Below the pieces are notes generated by a model, which worked only from the letters and a program-made list of their open reading frames with translations, was not told the origin of the DNA and did not search any database. From assembly GCA_000421065.1 (NCBI GenBank), contig ATWD01000001.1:310001-374000 (forward strand): DNA of 64,000 nt, read 5' to 3'. Below, one piece after another: positions 38,601 through 46,074 of the stretch; position 1 is the first letter of the stretch; the number at the start of each line of letters is the position of its first letter. This stretch comes from Acidobacteriaceae bacterium TAA 166 (lineage in GTDB: Bacteria; Acidobacteriota; Terriglobia; Terriglobales; Acidobacteriaceae). Position numbers and translations under genes: made by a program.

Positions 38601-39082
38601 ACGAGAGCGATCAATGAAAAGGGATTTCTCGTATTGAGAGGCAGATTCAGAATCGCCTTGTTGTTCACGACATCCCCAAGCGTCGATGTCGTTGTATCCA
38701 GGGTGGTGGCATCTGCCTGAACGGTGACCGTGTTGGAGACCTCTCCCACCTGCAAGGCCACGTCTTGCCGCGCTTGCTGCCCGATATCCAGCACGATCCC
38801 GGTCTGAACATATTGCCGGAAACCATTGGCCTCGACCTGCAGCCGATAGACACCGGGATTGAGCTGCAGGAGAACATAGCTGCCGTTCGTATTGGTCTGT
38901 GCGGATGATCTTGCATTCGTGGCTATGTTGACGGCGACAACGCTCGCGTTCGTGATTGCCGCACCAGAACTATCGTGGACGTTACCAACAATTCCTGACG
39001 TTACAGTCTGGGCGACCCCCATTACCGACAGGGTCAAGATGAAGATCGCTATCAAGATACGCATTGTGTTCCTCAAATTCAT
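35663..39082 (-). CDS. Oar-type TonB-dependent receptor (locus C)
   Basis: A 1139-residue outer-membrane receptor: Sec signal (ILIAIFILTLSVMGVAQ), carboxypeptidase-regulatory-like domain (about 25-115, SGIVGNVHDSSGAAITNASV), plug (ILNLPLNTRNPFSLIALVPG, AEFGRSADGVVSVVYKSGTN), and a long barrel ending IQFGLKLIF. It is the first structural gene of locus C. The enzymes downstream (phosphodiesterase, isomerases, oxidoreductase) hint at a phosphorylated sugar or cyclitol ligand, which is inference. Confidence 0.9.
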   Translation of the reverse strand: MNLRNTMRILIAIFILTLSVMGVAQTVTSGIVGNVHDSSGAAITNASVVAVNIATNARSSAQTNTNGSYVLLQLNPGVYRLQVEANGFRQYVQTGIVLDIGQQARQDVALQVGEVSNTVTVQADATTLDTTTSTLGDVVNNKAILNLPLNTRNPFSLIALVPGYSGSISSNYNGVAFSINGGRTDYGEILVDGVPAGFPTVGGNAGVGVFPSVDAIGEFKVLAQNYPAEFGRSADGVVSVVYKSGTNQFHGTAFEFLRNSALDANDYFSKGKGVSLPSFKQSQFGGVLTGPIRKDKTFFLLSTELLRQGAFSSVTTTVPTLLQRQGDFSQTYAQNGKLITIYNPFSTRPNPSGSGSIRDPFPENKIPSTMLDPVALNVLKYFPLPNATGNSVTNANNYYATGKTTNNINSWDIRIDHMFSGTQKISARYSDRFSDTDPQPLFPEAQAVAEGLVETTNHMRNLDFAYTYIPSSKTILDARLGFTRALYDYVPANGSIGFPASSLGLPAALDTIDGVTMFPQFTQTGYATLGASSYDHNAFMTYSLLASLTKVHGAHTLKVGVDARMIRINDHEADHPTGTYGFTTAFTQGPNPATSSSNAGNGLASLLLGTGSGSAIQNYQNLATQSFYFAEYLQDDWMITPRLTLNAGIRYDLSTPRTERFNRMNYLDLNAPSPLASEVGIPGLKGGLQFVGVDGHGRHQYDWETNNVAPRLGLSYRLDDKTVVHAAGGIVYAQSPQAAAGTIGTYGFSVTNSWVGSLDGFTPYDTLSNPFPQGFQPVPGASQGLLTAVGGPVNGELPHSVTPYVVQYNLNFQRSLGQDTTFEIGYAGNRTHKLDLSYNTGINLNQLPTSDLALGSQLNQLVPNPFYGVVKSGTLAAPTISRMQLLRPYPQFTTVTPINLDDGRAEFDSLQVRFNRRFTNGLQVMASYVWSKSMDDGDNHQDSYNPKADWAVTSWDFPHRFIASYIYELPFGRGHRFGSDISRPLDLVLGGWQINGITTLQSGKALGISASNTAGIGTVVERANTNGKYPTLHGSISSRLNRYFDTTVFSQPAAYTLGNTPAYISYLRAPGTVNTDLSIFKQFIPMEGFLVQFRAEAFNAFNYVQFGSPNVSVTSTSFGEITSQANSPRQIQFGLKLIF

Positions 39083-39649
39083 CGGTTCGTAATCTTTCTG
39101 TCCTATGCGGTGGAGCTTTCGATCCGCATACCATCAAAACGGTTGACCGTTGCCTCGTCTGATCGGGCGCTCTGCGTCTCAGCGAGGATCTCTTCGTGCG
39201 AAATGGTGTTGGCACTGGCTGAACACACCAGGCATCTTCCGGTCCGAGATTTCTCGAATCGTGGATTGCCTGGAACCTGAGTGGTATTTCAGCTTCATCA
39301 TGCGGTCGCCAGCGTTGTTCGGGAAGCGATAACGGGCTACACCCACGTTGTAGCGGTTACAGGGCCACGATTACCGCCCCCGATTCATCGCGAATGGTGT
39401 GAAGATTGCGCAGTTCGGGCGCGTCTGACGCGGAATGCAGGGTTTTCGGCAGCAGTCGCATTGCGTGCGACTGTTGCACGATAGAGTTTTCCTAGAATGA
39501 GGGTAGGGAGCGCAGACGCGATTAAACGAAGGGGGAAGTCCCTCCCATCCGGATGCCTCACCGGGCTGCACGGAGCATGCGGACTCAAGACCCGGGGCGC
39601 CAGGCACCTGGAAATGATCTCTGGGGCTGCGCCTGTTCCATATCGACGG
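39083..39649. other. Long upstream region of the locus C receptor, no gene recognised
   Basis: No credible gene in 567 bases; frames on both strands are short, Arg/Pro-rich and unlike any family. It likely contains the receptor promoter and long leader between regulator and receptor. I cannot place promoter boxes with confidence. Confidence 0.45.
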
Positions 39650-41005
39650 CTAGGGAGTGCGCTTATGGACAGCAACGAGACTGGATTGAATGGGGACACC
39701 GCCCCGCACCTCTGCTCGCAGTAATGCCTCAAACGGCGGGACAGGAGCGTTCAGTGGAATCCCTAGTTTCTCGTACAGGGTCTTCAGTTGCTCCGGATCG
39801 CAGACGAATCTTGCTGCGGCCTCGGTCCCGTAGGTATTTGTGCCTGCGAGCATAAGGACTTTGTGGTGGGCAGATGCTCCGGGAGTCATCGCGACGATAG
39901 CATAGACGACTCCGTTGGTTCCGTAATCCACCCCGGGTGTCTCTACATAGAAACTCGGCTCACTGCCCTCTGGTCTCTGATTGCGCACTGCCCCTTGAGC
40001 AAGAAAAGGAGGATCAATCCGGGACTTCAGGGCAAATTTTTCCAGTTGCGGTAGTTGCTTGTAAGGGGTACTTTGCGCGGGGCCACCGATAAAGATCAGA
40101 TTATGGGAGAGAGCCTCGTCCCATGCAAATAACCCGGATCGCTGAATGCCGGAAGCATCACCCAACGCATCCAATTGCTTCGTCAACAATTGAACCGCCT
40201 CGACCTCGCCAGTTCCCGAGAAGATATTGATCGTCGCCTTAGAGTCCGGCTTCGACGAAGACTCGAGGCGAATACTGTCCTCGAGAACTCCAGAAAAAAC
40301 CGGATTCGAATAGATGATGAGGGACGGCTGATTCCCTAGTACACCGGCCCAGAAATTCTCCGTCGCCGGGGGGTCACTTTTTGGCGGATTCGGTCGGTTG
40401 ATACGGCCAAGCAGGAATGCACTTACTGCAACGACAAGCAAAACCACGCCAACTCGCGCAACTTGGCCAAAGGGGAAGACGCTTACCGGAGCAGAAGAGG
40501 GATTCCCGGGATGGAGAACGACAGGAGCGCCTGGCCGGTCTGTCTCAAGCTGCGGCGGAACAGAAGGCGCACGATAGGACGCAGAAAGAACATACGACCC
40601 CTTGGGGAGATCAATAATGACCCGATCTGCTAATCCTTCGCGTACATAATACGAATCCAGGCGATCGCGCAGACGCGTCGCAAGGGTTCGCACCGTGGAA
40701 TCTATGCGTGGATCGAAATCCTGTCCTCGGTCCAAAGCCTCGGTTGCTATCTGATATTCTTTGACCGGAACCCCGTCGCCCTTTCGCGTCTGTTCTCCAA
40801 GGAACAAGAGCATCTTGGTAACCGGCCCGGAATTTTTGAATCTGTCGCTTTGGGCAATCCGCTTGATCTGATCGGCGATCTCTCGAGGCGTTGGACTGGT
40901 CCCGTCACTTCCCGTCACATTCCCTGGATGATCGGGGCGCTCCAATTCAGAGACAACATTCGCCACTGTGCCGTCGCCCATACCGCGATAGTAGTCGAAA
41001 AGCAT
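39650..41005 (-). CDS. Membrane-anchored winged-helix-type regulator (paralogue of 11257-12576)
   Basis: A 451-residue protein with the same build as the locus A regulator. The DNA-binding-type domain is at about 43-140 (VKEYQIATEALDRG, FDPRIDSTVRTLATRLRDRL, IIDLPKGSYVLSASY). A transmembrane helix lies at about 183-201 (ARVGVVLLVVAVSAFLLG), and an extracytoplasmic domain from 210 to the end (LIIYSNPVFSGVLEDS, VVYAIVAMTPGASAHHKVLM). It is on the same strand and upstream of the locus C TonB receptor. The role as envelope-sensing transcription factor is inferred from domain order and from the same pairing in locus A. Confidence 0.65.
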   Translation of the reverse strand: MLFDYYRGMGDGTVANVVSELERPDHPGNVTGSDGTSPTPREIADQIKRIAQSDRFKNSGPVTKMLLFLGEQTRKGDGVPVKEYQIATEALDRGQDFDPRIDSTVRTLATRLRDRLDSYYVREGLADRVIIDLPKGSYVLSASYRAPSVPPQLETDRPGAPVVLHPGNPSSAPVSVFPFGQVARVGVVLLVVAVSAFLLGRINRPNPPKSDPPATENFWAGVLGNQPSLIIYSNPVFSGVLEDSIRLESSSKPDSKATINIFSGTGEVEAVQLLTKQLDALGDASGIQRSGLFAWDEALSHNLIFIGGPAQSTPYKQLPQLEKFALKSRIDPPFLAQGAVRNQRPEGSEPSFYVETPGVDYGTNGVVYAIVAMTPGASAHHKVLMLAGTNTYGTEAAARFVCDPEQLKTLYEKLGIPLNAPVPPFEALLRAEVRGGVPIQSSLVAVHKRTP

Positions 41006-41306
41006 GAGAGATCTGTAAATCTCTTCCCACAGAGAGAGGATGCATCTGCTTTACCCGAGTGCATCCCATTCCCCGCGCAGTGCAGATTGACACCTCGGTG
41101 CTCTCCGTCCACTCAACCTGGGCCAGCTTGAAATCGGACGAAAGCGATTCCGTTTCTCAACTGCAGCCTCACCACCGGCAATGCCAGAGCGACGATCCCG
41201 TCCAGGGAAAAACGAAGGTGGCTTCCCGCATGTTGCTCTTCTGCTCTTGCGGGAACCAGAGTCGCCCATCCCAACTCCAGCCGACAACCATCTCCCCTGA
41301 GGCCCA
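41006..41306. other. Intergenic, no gene recognised
   Basis: Frames here are antisense fragments without start signals. It separates the locus C regulator from the XRE gene. Confidence 0.4.
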
Positions 41307-41639
41307 TTACTTGGACTTCGGTTTGGTTCGCTCGGGTTTGAGTTTAGGACCCTTTCGGTCCGGTGCCTTCGCCTTCTCCCGGAACTCGCAGTCCACGAGT
41401 TGTTCGGCCTGGACGATGAGAGTGCCCAATCGAATATCCAACAGCGATGCAAGCTTCTCCATGGTCCGCAAGGTAGGGCTCTTTGCTCCTCGCTCAATCT
41501 GACCGATGAAGCGCACACTATATTGGGAAGCCACCGCCAGATCGATCTGTGTCATCTTTCGCTCGTCCCGCCGTTCCGACAGGACTTTCCCGAACGCCTC
41601 CGCAAGCGTTCCGGCATGACGAATTTTCGCTCTGGCCAC
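41307..41639 (-). CDS. XRE-family helix-turn-helix protein
   Basis: A 110-residue DNA-binding protein. GTG start at 41639 behind GAGAGGA. The HTH_3 domain spans about residues 16-72 (LSERRDERKMTQIDLAVASQ, RFIGQIERGAKSPTLRTMEK), with a basic Lys/Pro-rich tail (KAPDRKGPKLKPERTKPKSK). It stands alone, divergent from the TlpA-like pseudogene. The intergenic 41640-41805 has a small inverted repeat (CGTTA at 41688, TAACG at 41705) that could be its operator. A toxin partner is not visible. Confidence 0.8.
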   Translation of the reverse strand: MARAKIRHAGTLAEAFGKVLSERRDERKMTQIDLAVASQYSVRFIGQIERGAKSPTLRTMEKLASLLDIRLGTLIVQAEQLVDCEFREKAKAPDRKGPKLKPERTKPKSK

Positions 41640-41805
41640 ACGCCAATCCTCTCGGGTTGGCTTCCATCCATGTAGGCACTATAGTTCCGTTAGAATACAA
41701 AACATAACGACTAGAAATCGGCGACCTACCCGAAGTGACAAGCCGGCAAACGATCAAAACACTTTGGCGGGGCCGATCGCCAAGGTGTCCGTCGGAGACA
41801 CGCTC

Positions 41806-42386
41806 ATGAAAACGTCTGTAAGAACGATCCTGAAATACAGCTGGCTCCTGAATCTTCTGTTGTGGCAGCGGCCAGGCCAACTCCAAGCTCAAAGCAGCCC
41901 GTCCCCCTATCGGACCCGCTCCGGCGACACGGCTTCTCTGCCTCCTCTTTTCGGAAAAAAGGCGCCCGGCTTTACGATAAAGACCCTCGATGGCAAGCTC
42001 GTGTCGCTCTCCGATTACAGGGGAAAGGCCGTCGTTGTCAATTTCTGGGCAACCTGGTGCGGCGCCTGCAAGATCGAGATGCCCTGGCTCGCCGAGCTGC
42101 GAGAAAAGTACAAAGGGCAAGGGTTCGAGGTCCTCGGGGTTCTCACCAACGATGCATCGCCGGAGACGATCGCCACGACGCTCCGAAAATACGGGTGGAC
42201 TATCCGGTCCTGATGTGCAATCATCCGACCGCGCAGGCTTACGGCGGACTGCCTTATCTTCCTACGTCCTTCTTCATCGATCGCAAAGGCAACGTCGTCG
42301 GGGAGATGGCCGATGCCCGTTCCAAGGATGCCCTCGAACGGGAGATTCGGAAGGCCCTGAGTCTGCGGACAGGCGTCCTACGGTGA
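41806..42386 (+). pseudogene. TlpA/ResA-like thioredoxin with single-base frameshift
   Basis: Exported thiol-disulphide oxidoreductase. It has the signal KYSWLLNLLLWQRPGQLQAQ, then PPLFGKKAPGFTIKTLDGK and the active site VVNFWATWCGACKIEMPWL (C-x-x-C). At 42193-42195 a run of three G should be four. Adding one G joins LRKYG to VDYPVLMCNHPTAQAYGG and PYLPTSFFIDRKGNVVGEM (cis-Pro region), with a stop at 42386. As given, the frame stops at 42213 after GWTIRS. This is either a recent inactivation or a homopolymer sequencing error. Confidence 0.8.
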
Positions 42387-42728
42387 CTCTAAGTCGTCGG
42401 CCATCACTGCGGTGCCCATCTGCGTGCTATCAGCAGGCCGCGTCGACTTACCGCTTCCACGCGTATCGAGGAAGAGCAACATGAAGTGCTCCTCCAGAGG
42501 AGCAAGGCCGTTCTGGAGATAGAGCGATCCGATGCCCCATCCCGGGGACGTGACCAGTACAAGGGGTCCATGACCAGCAACGTAGTAGTGCAGTTGTACT
42601 CCCGCAACCGGAGCGTAGTGGTCGCCTGGGCTCAGCTTGGATGATTCATCGCTGCTGAGTGCGAACGCTGAGGAGGATAGCCTACTAACATCATCCAGAA
42701 CGACGACCACGGCGAGACATAATTTCAT
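42378..42728 (-). pseudogene. Alpha/beta hydrolase N-terminal fragment
   Basis: An exported alpha/beta-hydrolase start (MKLCLAVVVVLDD; ATG at 42728 is 7 bases after AAGGAA). It continues GVQLHYYVAGHGPLVLVTSP, LYLQNGLAPLEEHFMLLFLD and TRGSGKSTRPADSTQMGTAV. After MADDLE the frame stops, where the family continues to the nucleophile elbow. About two-thirds of the protein is missing. It converges on the TlpA-like pseudogene with 9 bases of overlap, so a deletion probably joined the two. Confidence 0.7.
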
Positions 42729-42815
42729 GAACATGTTCCTTTCCAGCCGTCGCCCCATGGCTAGTGGCTGATACACAATTGAATGAGACAAGCTGGGACA
42801 GCGGTCCTGCAGCAT

Positions 42816-43189
42816 CGAGCACTTTCAGCCATGCAGAGGAAATCGATAAGTTACTGAGGCTCAACGAGCCGGATGTGCTGCCCAACCCTCATCCTCGAAA
42901 GGCAAGCCCTACAGTCTCAGTAATCCTTTGTTGGGTTCTGGCTCCGTCTATGCATCAATGGATCTCCGCGATCCAGGTAACCTGAACAGGAGTTGGCCGA
43001 GTTGGAGAGTTGAACGAGAATTCCTCATCGCTCGTAGTGAGTGAACCCACCGTCTCGCCTGCTGATTCCGAGGAGTGATATGCTTCGAAATGAGGGAAAA
43101 GTCCAAAATTGGCGGCTCCCCGACCGGGTCCCCATAAGGCGAAAAACGATGGAAAACTGACCAATTCGGGTATTTCATTCGACGGAATT
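42816..43189. other. Intergenic, nothing recognised
   Basis: No gene or repeat that I can support between the hydrolase fragment and the tRNA-like sequence. Confidence 0.4.
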
Positions 43190-43272
43190 GGCGGGTATTT
43201 TGAAGGGTTTAGGCGAGGGGCGGAAAACTGCAAAACCTTTATGCGTCGGTTCGATCCCGACCCGCGCCTCCA
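43190..43272 (+). pseudogene. Degenerate tRNA-Cys-like sequence (intact 3' half)
   Basis: The 3' half is a clean tRNA: anticodon-type CTGCAAAACC (GCA, Cys), then the T arm GTCGG-TTCGATC-CCGAC, acceptor strand CCGCGCC, discriminator T and encoded CCA (to 43272). The 5' half (GGCGGGT at 43190, D-loop-like GGGTTTAGGCGA) pairs imperfectly (mismatches at acceptor pairs 5 and 7), and ~8 extra bases disrupt the anticodon stem. It is probably a pseudo-tRNA or an island attachment-site remnant rather than a working gene. Confidence 0.45.
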
Positions 43273-43436
43273 AATTCTCTCAACAACTTACAGCATTGCA
43301 ACCCGGCTCCGGCGACGCCTTAGCTGCCGTTTCGCTGCCAATACGCGCTTAAACCGTTTTGATTCCGTCTTTTGGGCAGGCTTTGCGGCGCGATGCCTGC
43401 CGCTTGGCTAGCCCGCTGTTTTGTACCAGTGAGGAG

Positions 43437-44333
43437 TTAGTGTAGCGCATTGACCTCTGAGATCAGATCGATGCAGGGTGTGGCAACATGGGGAGCCGGG
43501 AGCGAAGCGACTGGCTCCCCATGTTGCCAAGTGGTCGAAGTCATCCATGCCTCTGGTGCTGGAGGTCTGTAGCCGAGCGAAGAGTGCGGCCTGACGGTGT
43601 TGTAGTGGATGCGCCAGCGCTCAGCCAGCACACGCAGTTCTTTCATCGAGTAGAAGAGTTCGCCGTTGAGGAACTCACCTCTGAGCTTGGAGTTGAAGCT
43701 TTCACAGTAGCCGTTCTCCCACGGAGATCCAGGTTCGATGTACAGTGTTTTTGCGCCGGTATCGGCAAGCCATTTGCGCAGGTCCTTGGCCACGAACTCG
43801 GGCCCGTTGTCTGATCGAAGATGCTCTGGCACTCCCTTCCACACCATGACGTCAGCCAGCGCTCCGATCACTTTGGCTGAGGACCAACGCCGTTCCGCAC
43901 GGATCAGCAGGCACTCGCGCGTGGACTCGTCGATCAGGTTGAGGATGCGCACACTACGGCCGTCATGCGTTCGTGCGCTGACGAAGTCGTAGCTCCACAC
44001 GTGGCCCGCATGCGTCGGTCTAAGCCGCACACACGATCCATCGTTGAGCCACAACCGTCCTCTTGGCTTCTGCCTCTTCGGTACCTTCAGCCCTTCACGA
44101 CGCCAGATGCGTTCGACCCGGTCCTTGCCCACCTTCCAGCCGGCACGCACCAGCAACGCCGTGATCCGGCGATACCCGTAACGTCCATACTGGCTGGCAA
44201 GAGCAACGATGGCCTGAGTCAGACGATCTTCGTCTTCGCGCTGTGTCGGCCGGTAGCGCTGCGTGCCCCTGGGCTGCCCCAACAGAAGGCACGCATGCCG
44301 CTCACTCGCGCCACGCTCACAGGCATGGCTCAC
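43437..44333 (-). CDS. IS3-family transposase OrfB
   Basis: The 298-residue DDE transposase of the complete IS. The GTG start (44333) leads into MSHACERGASERHACLLLGQ. A helical DNA-binding N-terminus (QYGRYGYRRITALLVRAGWK) is followed by the rve domain with D in VWSYDFVSAR, D in HLRSDNGPEF and E in ENGYCESFNSK. The tail has the conserved VHYNTVRPHSSLGYRPPAPE. Like other members it is probably made as an OrfAB fusion by programmed frameshifting, since OrfA ends 23 bases upstream; I did not identify the slip site. Confidence 0.9.
   Translation of the reverse strand: MSHACERGASERHACLLLGQPRGTQRYRPTQREDEDRLTQAIVALASQYGRYGYRRITALLVRAGWKVGKDRVERIWRREGLKVPKRQKPRGRLWLNDGSCVRLRPTHAGHVWSYDFVSARTHDGRSVRILNLIDESTRECLLIRAERRWSSAKVIGALADVMVWKGVPEHLRSDNGPEFVAKDLRKWLADTGAKTLYIEPGSPWENGYCESFNSKLRGEFLNGELFYSMKELRVLAERWRIHYNTVRPHSSLGYRPPAPEAWMTSTTWQHGEPVASLPAPHVATPCIDLISEVNALH
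43482..43528 (-). repeat. Perfect 16-bp-arm stem-loop inside IS orfB (covarying with 7078-7124)
   Basis: GGCAACATGGGGAGCC at 43482-43497 and its exact complement at 43513-43528 around a 15-base loop. Compared with the hairpin in the truncated IS copy, two arm positions differ and both are matched by complementary changes. Confidence 0.85.
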
Positions 44334-44356
44334 CGCACTGCGCCGTCGCTCAGGGC

Positions 44357-44638
44357 TTAGAAGTTTCCCGAGGCGATGTCCTTCAGCACAAGGTTATCCA
44401 GACTCAGGTTCGCCACCAGACGCTTCAGCTTCCCGTTCTCCTGCTCAAGCTCCTTCAACCGTTTCGCCTGGTCGATCTGCAACCCGCCATACTCCCTGCG
44501 CCAGCGAAAATACGTCTGCTCCACGATCTCCGCTTCCTTGCATGCCTGCGACGTCGTCTTGCCGTTCGCTACCGCCACTTCGATCTGTCGCAGCAGGTTC
44601 ACAACCTGCTCGGGTTGGTACCGCTTACCTCGGGACAT
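44357..44638 (-). CDS. IS3-family OrfA (transposase HTH subunit)
   Basis: A 93-residue protein with an N-terminal helix-turn-helix (YQPEQVVNLLRQIEVAVANG, CKEAEIVEQTYFRWRREYGG) and a C-terminal leucine-zipper-like helix (RLKELEQENGKLKRLVANL). It recognises the IS ends. Its C-terminal codons also survive at 6164-6249 and 22747-22835 as remnants of further copies. Confidence 0.88.
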   Translation of the reverse strand: MSRGKRYQPEQVVNLLRQIEVAVANGKTTSQACKEAEIVEQTYFRWRREYGGLQIDQAKRLKELEQENGKLKRLVANLSLDNLVLKDIASGNF

Positions 44639-44707
44639 CTTGCTCTCCTCATTCCAGTGTCTCTCTTAGTCACTGGTACAAAGCAAGTCGGGCAGACCAA
44701 CTCGACA

Positions 44708-44735
44708 CGTATATTTAATCCAGAAGAATTATACG
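44708..44735. promoter_or_regulatory. Candidate operator upstream of XRE gene
   Basis: CGTATA at 44708-44713 and TATACG at 44730-44735 form an inverted repeat spaced by 16 AT-rich bases, 47 bases before the start of the XRE regulator at 44782. Autoregulation is inferred from position only. Confidence 0.35.
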
Positions 44736-44781
44736 GGCCACGCTCTAGGCTTCCAGCAGCATCCTCCCTAACTTCAATAGA

Positions 44782-45114
44782 ATGAGCCTGGACGTTTCAA
44801 AAATATTGCGTGAGCGGATTCGCTCACTGAGAGACGCTAAGGGACTGACACAGGAAGAACTGGAAGAGATCATTGGCCGGCCCTCCCCGAACTACATCTC
44901 CCGAATCGAGACGGGAAGGTTCGACCCTCCGTTGGACGTCATCGGCGACATTGCCGAAGGACTCGGCGTTCCGCTCAACAGCTTGTTTTCTACTGAGGAT
45001 CTCGATGAGACTATCGAAGATATCCGAATGAAAATACATCGTTTAGCGGATGTAAATGATCTGGGGAAGCTCCGAACATATTACCGACTGATGCTCGCCG
45101 TTACTGAAGACTAA
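44782..45114 (+). CDS. XRE-family helix-turn-helix regulator
   Basis: A 110-residue protein whose N-terminal HTH_3 domain covers residues 8-65 (RERIRSLRDAKGLTQEELEE, NYISRIETGRFDPPLDVIGD). A short helical C-terminus follows (RMKIHRLADVNDLGKLRTYY). It begins 83 bases from the end of the complete IS, so its native upstream region may have been replaced. The Xre-RES pair follows 88 bases later, but with its own promoter/operator. No dedicated partner is seen. Confidence 0.82.
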   Translation: MSLDVSKILRERIRSLRDAKGLTQEELEEIIGRPSPNYISRIETGRFDPPLDVIGDIAEGLGVPLNSLFSTEDLDETIEDIRMKIHRLADVNDLGKLRTYYRLMLAVTED

Positions 45115-45154
45115 GCAGTTCCCTTCCATATGGATGCTGACTTTGTGCTGATTC

Positions 45155-45193
45155 GACATTATGCCCTATGGACGTGTGGCATAATGTCCATAG
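45155..45193. promoter_or_regulatory. Interleaved palindromic operator/promoter of the Xre-RES module
   Basis: Two overlapping inverted repeats: GACATTATGCC (45155-45165) with GGCATAATGTC (45178-45188), and CTATGGAC (45166-45173) with GTCCATAG (45186-45193). CATAAT at 45180-45185 is a plausible -10 element inside the site. The antitoxin start codon lies 10 bases further on, preceded by AGAGGA. The layout fits autorepression by the antitoxin-toxin complex. Confidence 0.75.
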
Positions 45194-45202
45194 AGGATTC
45201 TC

Positions 45203-45616
45203 ATGGCGACCAATCCCAACATCAGCGAGTACATCGGCGTCACACCGAAGTCGGAGTTCGATCTGGCCGAGATCGTCGAGAACGGTCTTCCAATCGAGAG
45301 CCTGGCCTTGTTGAAGGAGAAGGGTCTGAGTTTTTCCGAGGTCTCGGAGATGGTCATTTCGCCTCGCACCTTGAAGCACCGGAAGAGCCGTGGCGAACAC
45401 CTTTCCGACGAAGAGACGGATCGCCTCGTTCGCGTGGCCCGTATCGTTGCGCTTGCCGACGAGGTATTTGGCAACCGTGAGAAGGCGCTACTCTGGCTGC
45501 GCTCCCCGGATGACCGCATTGCCGACCGCACTCCGCTGAGCATGCTCCAGACCGAGTCTGGCGGACGTTTGATCGAGAACATGCTGTGGCAGCTCGATGA
45601 GGGTGTCTATTCGTGA
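45203..45616 (+). CDS. Xre/MbcA/ParS-type antitoxin (DUF2384)
   Basis: A 137-residue antitoxin. The N-terminal Xre-like HTH is at about 40-70 (LKEKGLSFSEVSEMVISPRT). The C-terminal DUF2384/MbcA-ParS-Xre domain spans about 70-133 (LSDEETDRLVRVARIVALAD, NREKALLWLRSPDDRIADRT), ending GGRLIENMLWQLDEGVYS. It neutralises the adjacent RES toxin and binds the palindromes at 45155-45193. Its stop overlaps the toxin start (GTGA), the usual coupling of such pairs. Confidence 0.92.
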   Translation: MATNPNISEYIGVTPKSEFDLAEIVENGLPIESLALLKEKGLSFSEVSEMVISPRTLKHRKSRGEHLSDEETDRLVRVARIVALADEVFGNREKALLWLRSPDDRIADRTPLSMLQTESGGRLIENMLWQLDEGVYS

Positions 45617-46074
45617 AGTCGCTGTGGCGGATCAGCAAGCACAGTGATCTTGAGGGCCTGGGCGGAGAAAAGACCGATGGGCGCTGGCATACGGCAGCGA
45701 GAGGGAAACGGATCGTTTACCTGTCCGAGCATCCCGCGCTGGCGCTGATCGAAGTGCTCGCCAACCTCAAGGGAAATCCAAAGCTCTTTCCTGACTCCTA
45801 TCGACTGATGAAAGTCAATGTTGCCGACGGCATCCTGGAAGAAGCTCTGGTTCCCAATATCCTGGAGAGCAATTGGCGCGACGATCTCAATGCAACCCGC
45901 AATGCCGGCGATTCATGGCTCGCTGGAGGCACTTCACCGTTGTTGGCGGTACCGTCTGCCCCCTCGCCTGAGTCCTGGAACTACCTGTTCAATCCCCTGC
46001 ACTCCGATGCTGTGCGCCTTACGATCGAATGGTCCAGGTGGATCGCATACGATAAGCGCCTCTTTCATCTTTAG
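45613..46074 (+). CDS. RES-domain toxin
   Basis: A 153-residue RES-family toxin; characterised relatives (Res, MbcT) degrade NAD+. GTG start at 45613 overlaps the antitoxin stop. The core Arg, Glu and Ser features are seen as LWRISKH (Arg6), GEKTDGRWHTAARGKRIVYL, SEHPALALIEVLANL (Glu in ALIEV) and the C-terminal FNPLHSDAVRLTIEWSRWIA. Length and spacing match the family, so the module looks intact. Confidence 0.92.
   Translation: MKSLWRISKHSDLEGLGGEKTDGRWHTAARGKRIVYLSEHPALALIEVLANLKGNPKLFPDSYRLMKVNVADGILEEALVPNILESNWRDDLNATRNAGDSWLAGGTSPLLAVPSAPSPESWNYLFNPLHSDAVRLTIEWSRWIAYDKRLFHL

Larger units (their letters stand above)
43405..44699 (-). mobile_element. Complete IS3-family insertion sequence (IS407-like), two ORFs
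   Basis: About 1295 bp with imperfect terminal inverted repeats. The left end is TGGCTAGCCCGCTG then TTTTGTACCAGTGAGG at 43405. The right end, read inward from 44699, is TGGTCTGCCCGACTTGC then TTTGTACCAGTGACT. It encodes OrfA (44357-44638) and OrfB (43437-44333), both uninterrupted. No clear target duplication flanks it (CGCT left, ACTC right), so it may have arrived by recombination or lost its duplication. Group assignment rests on OrfA style and is tentative. Confidence 0.88.

Noticed and set aside
43405-44699. Target-site duplication of the complete IS
   Set aside because: Flanking bases (CGCT left, ACTC right) do not match, so no duplication was annotated.
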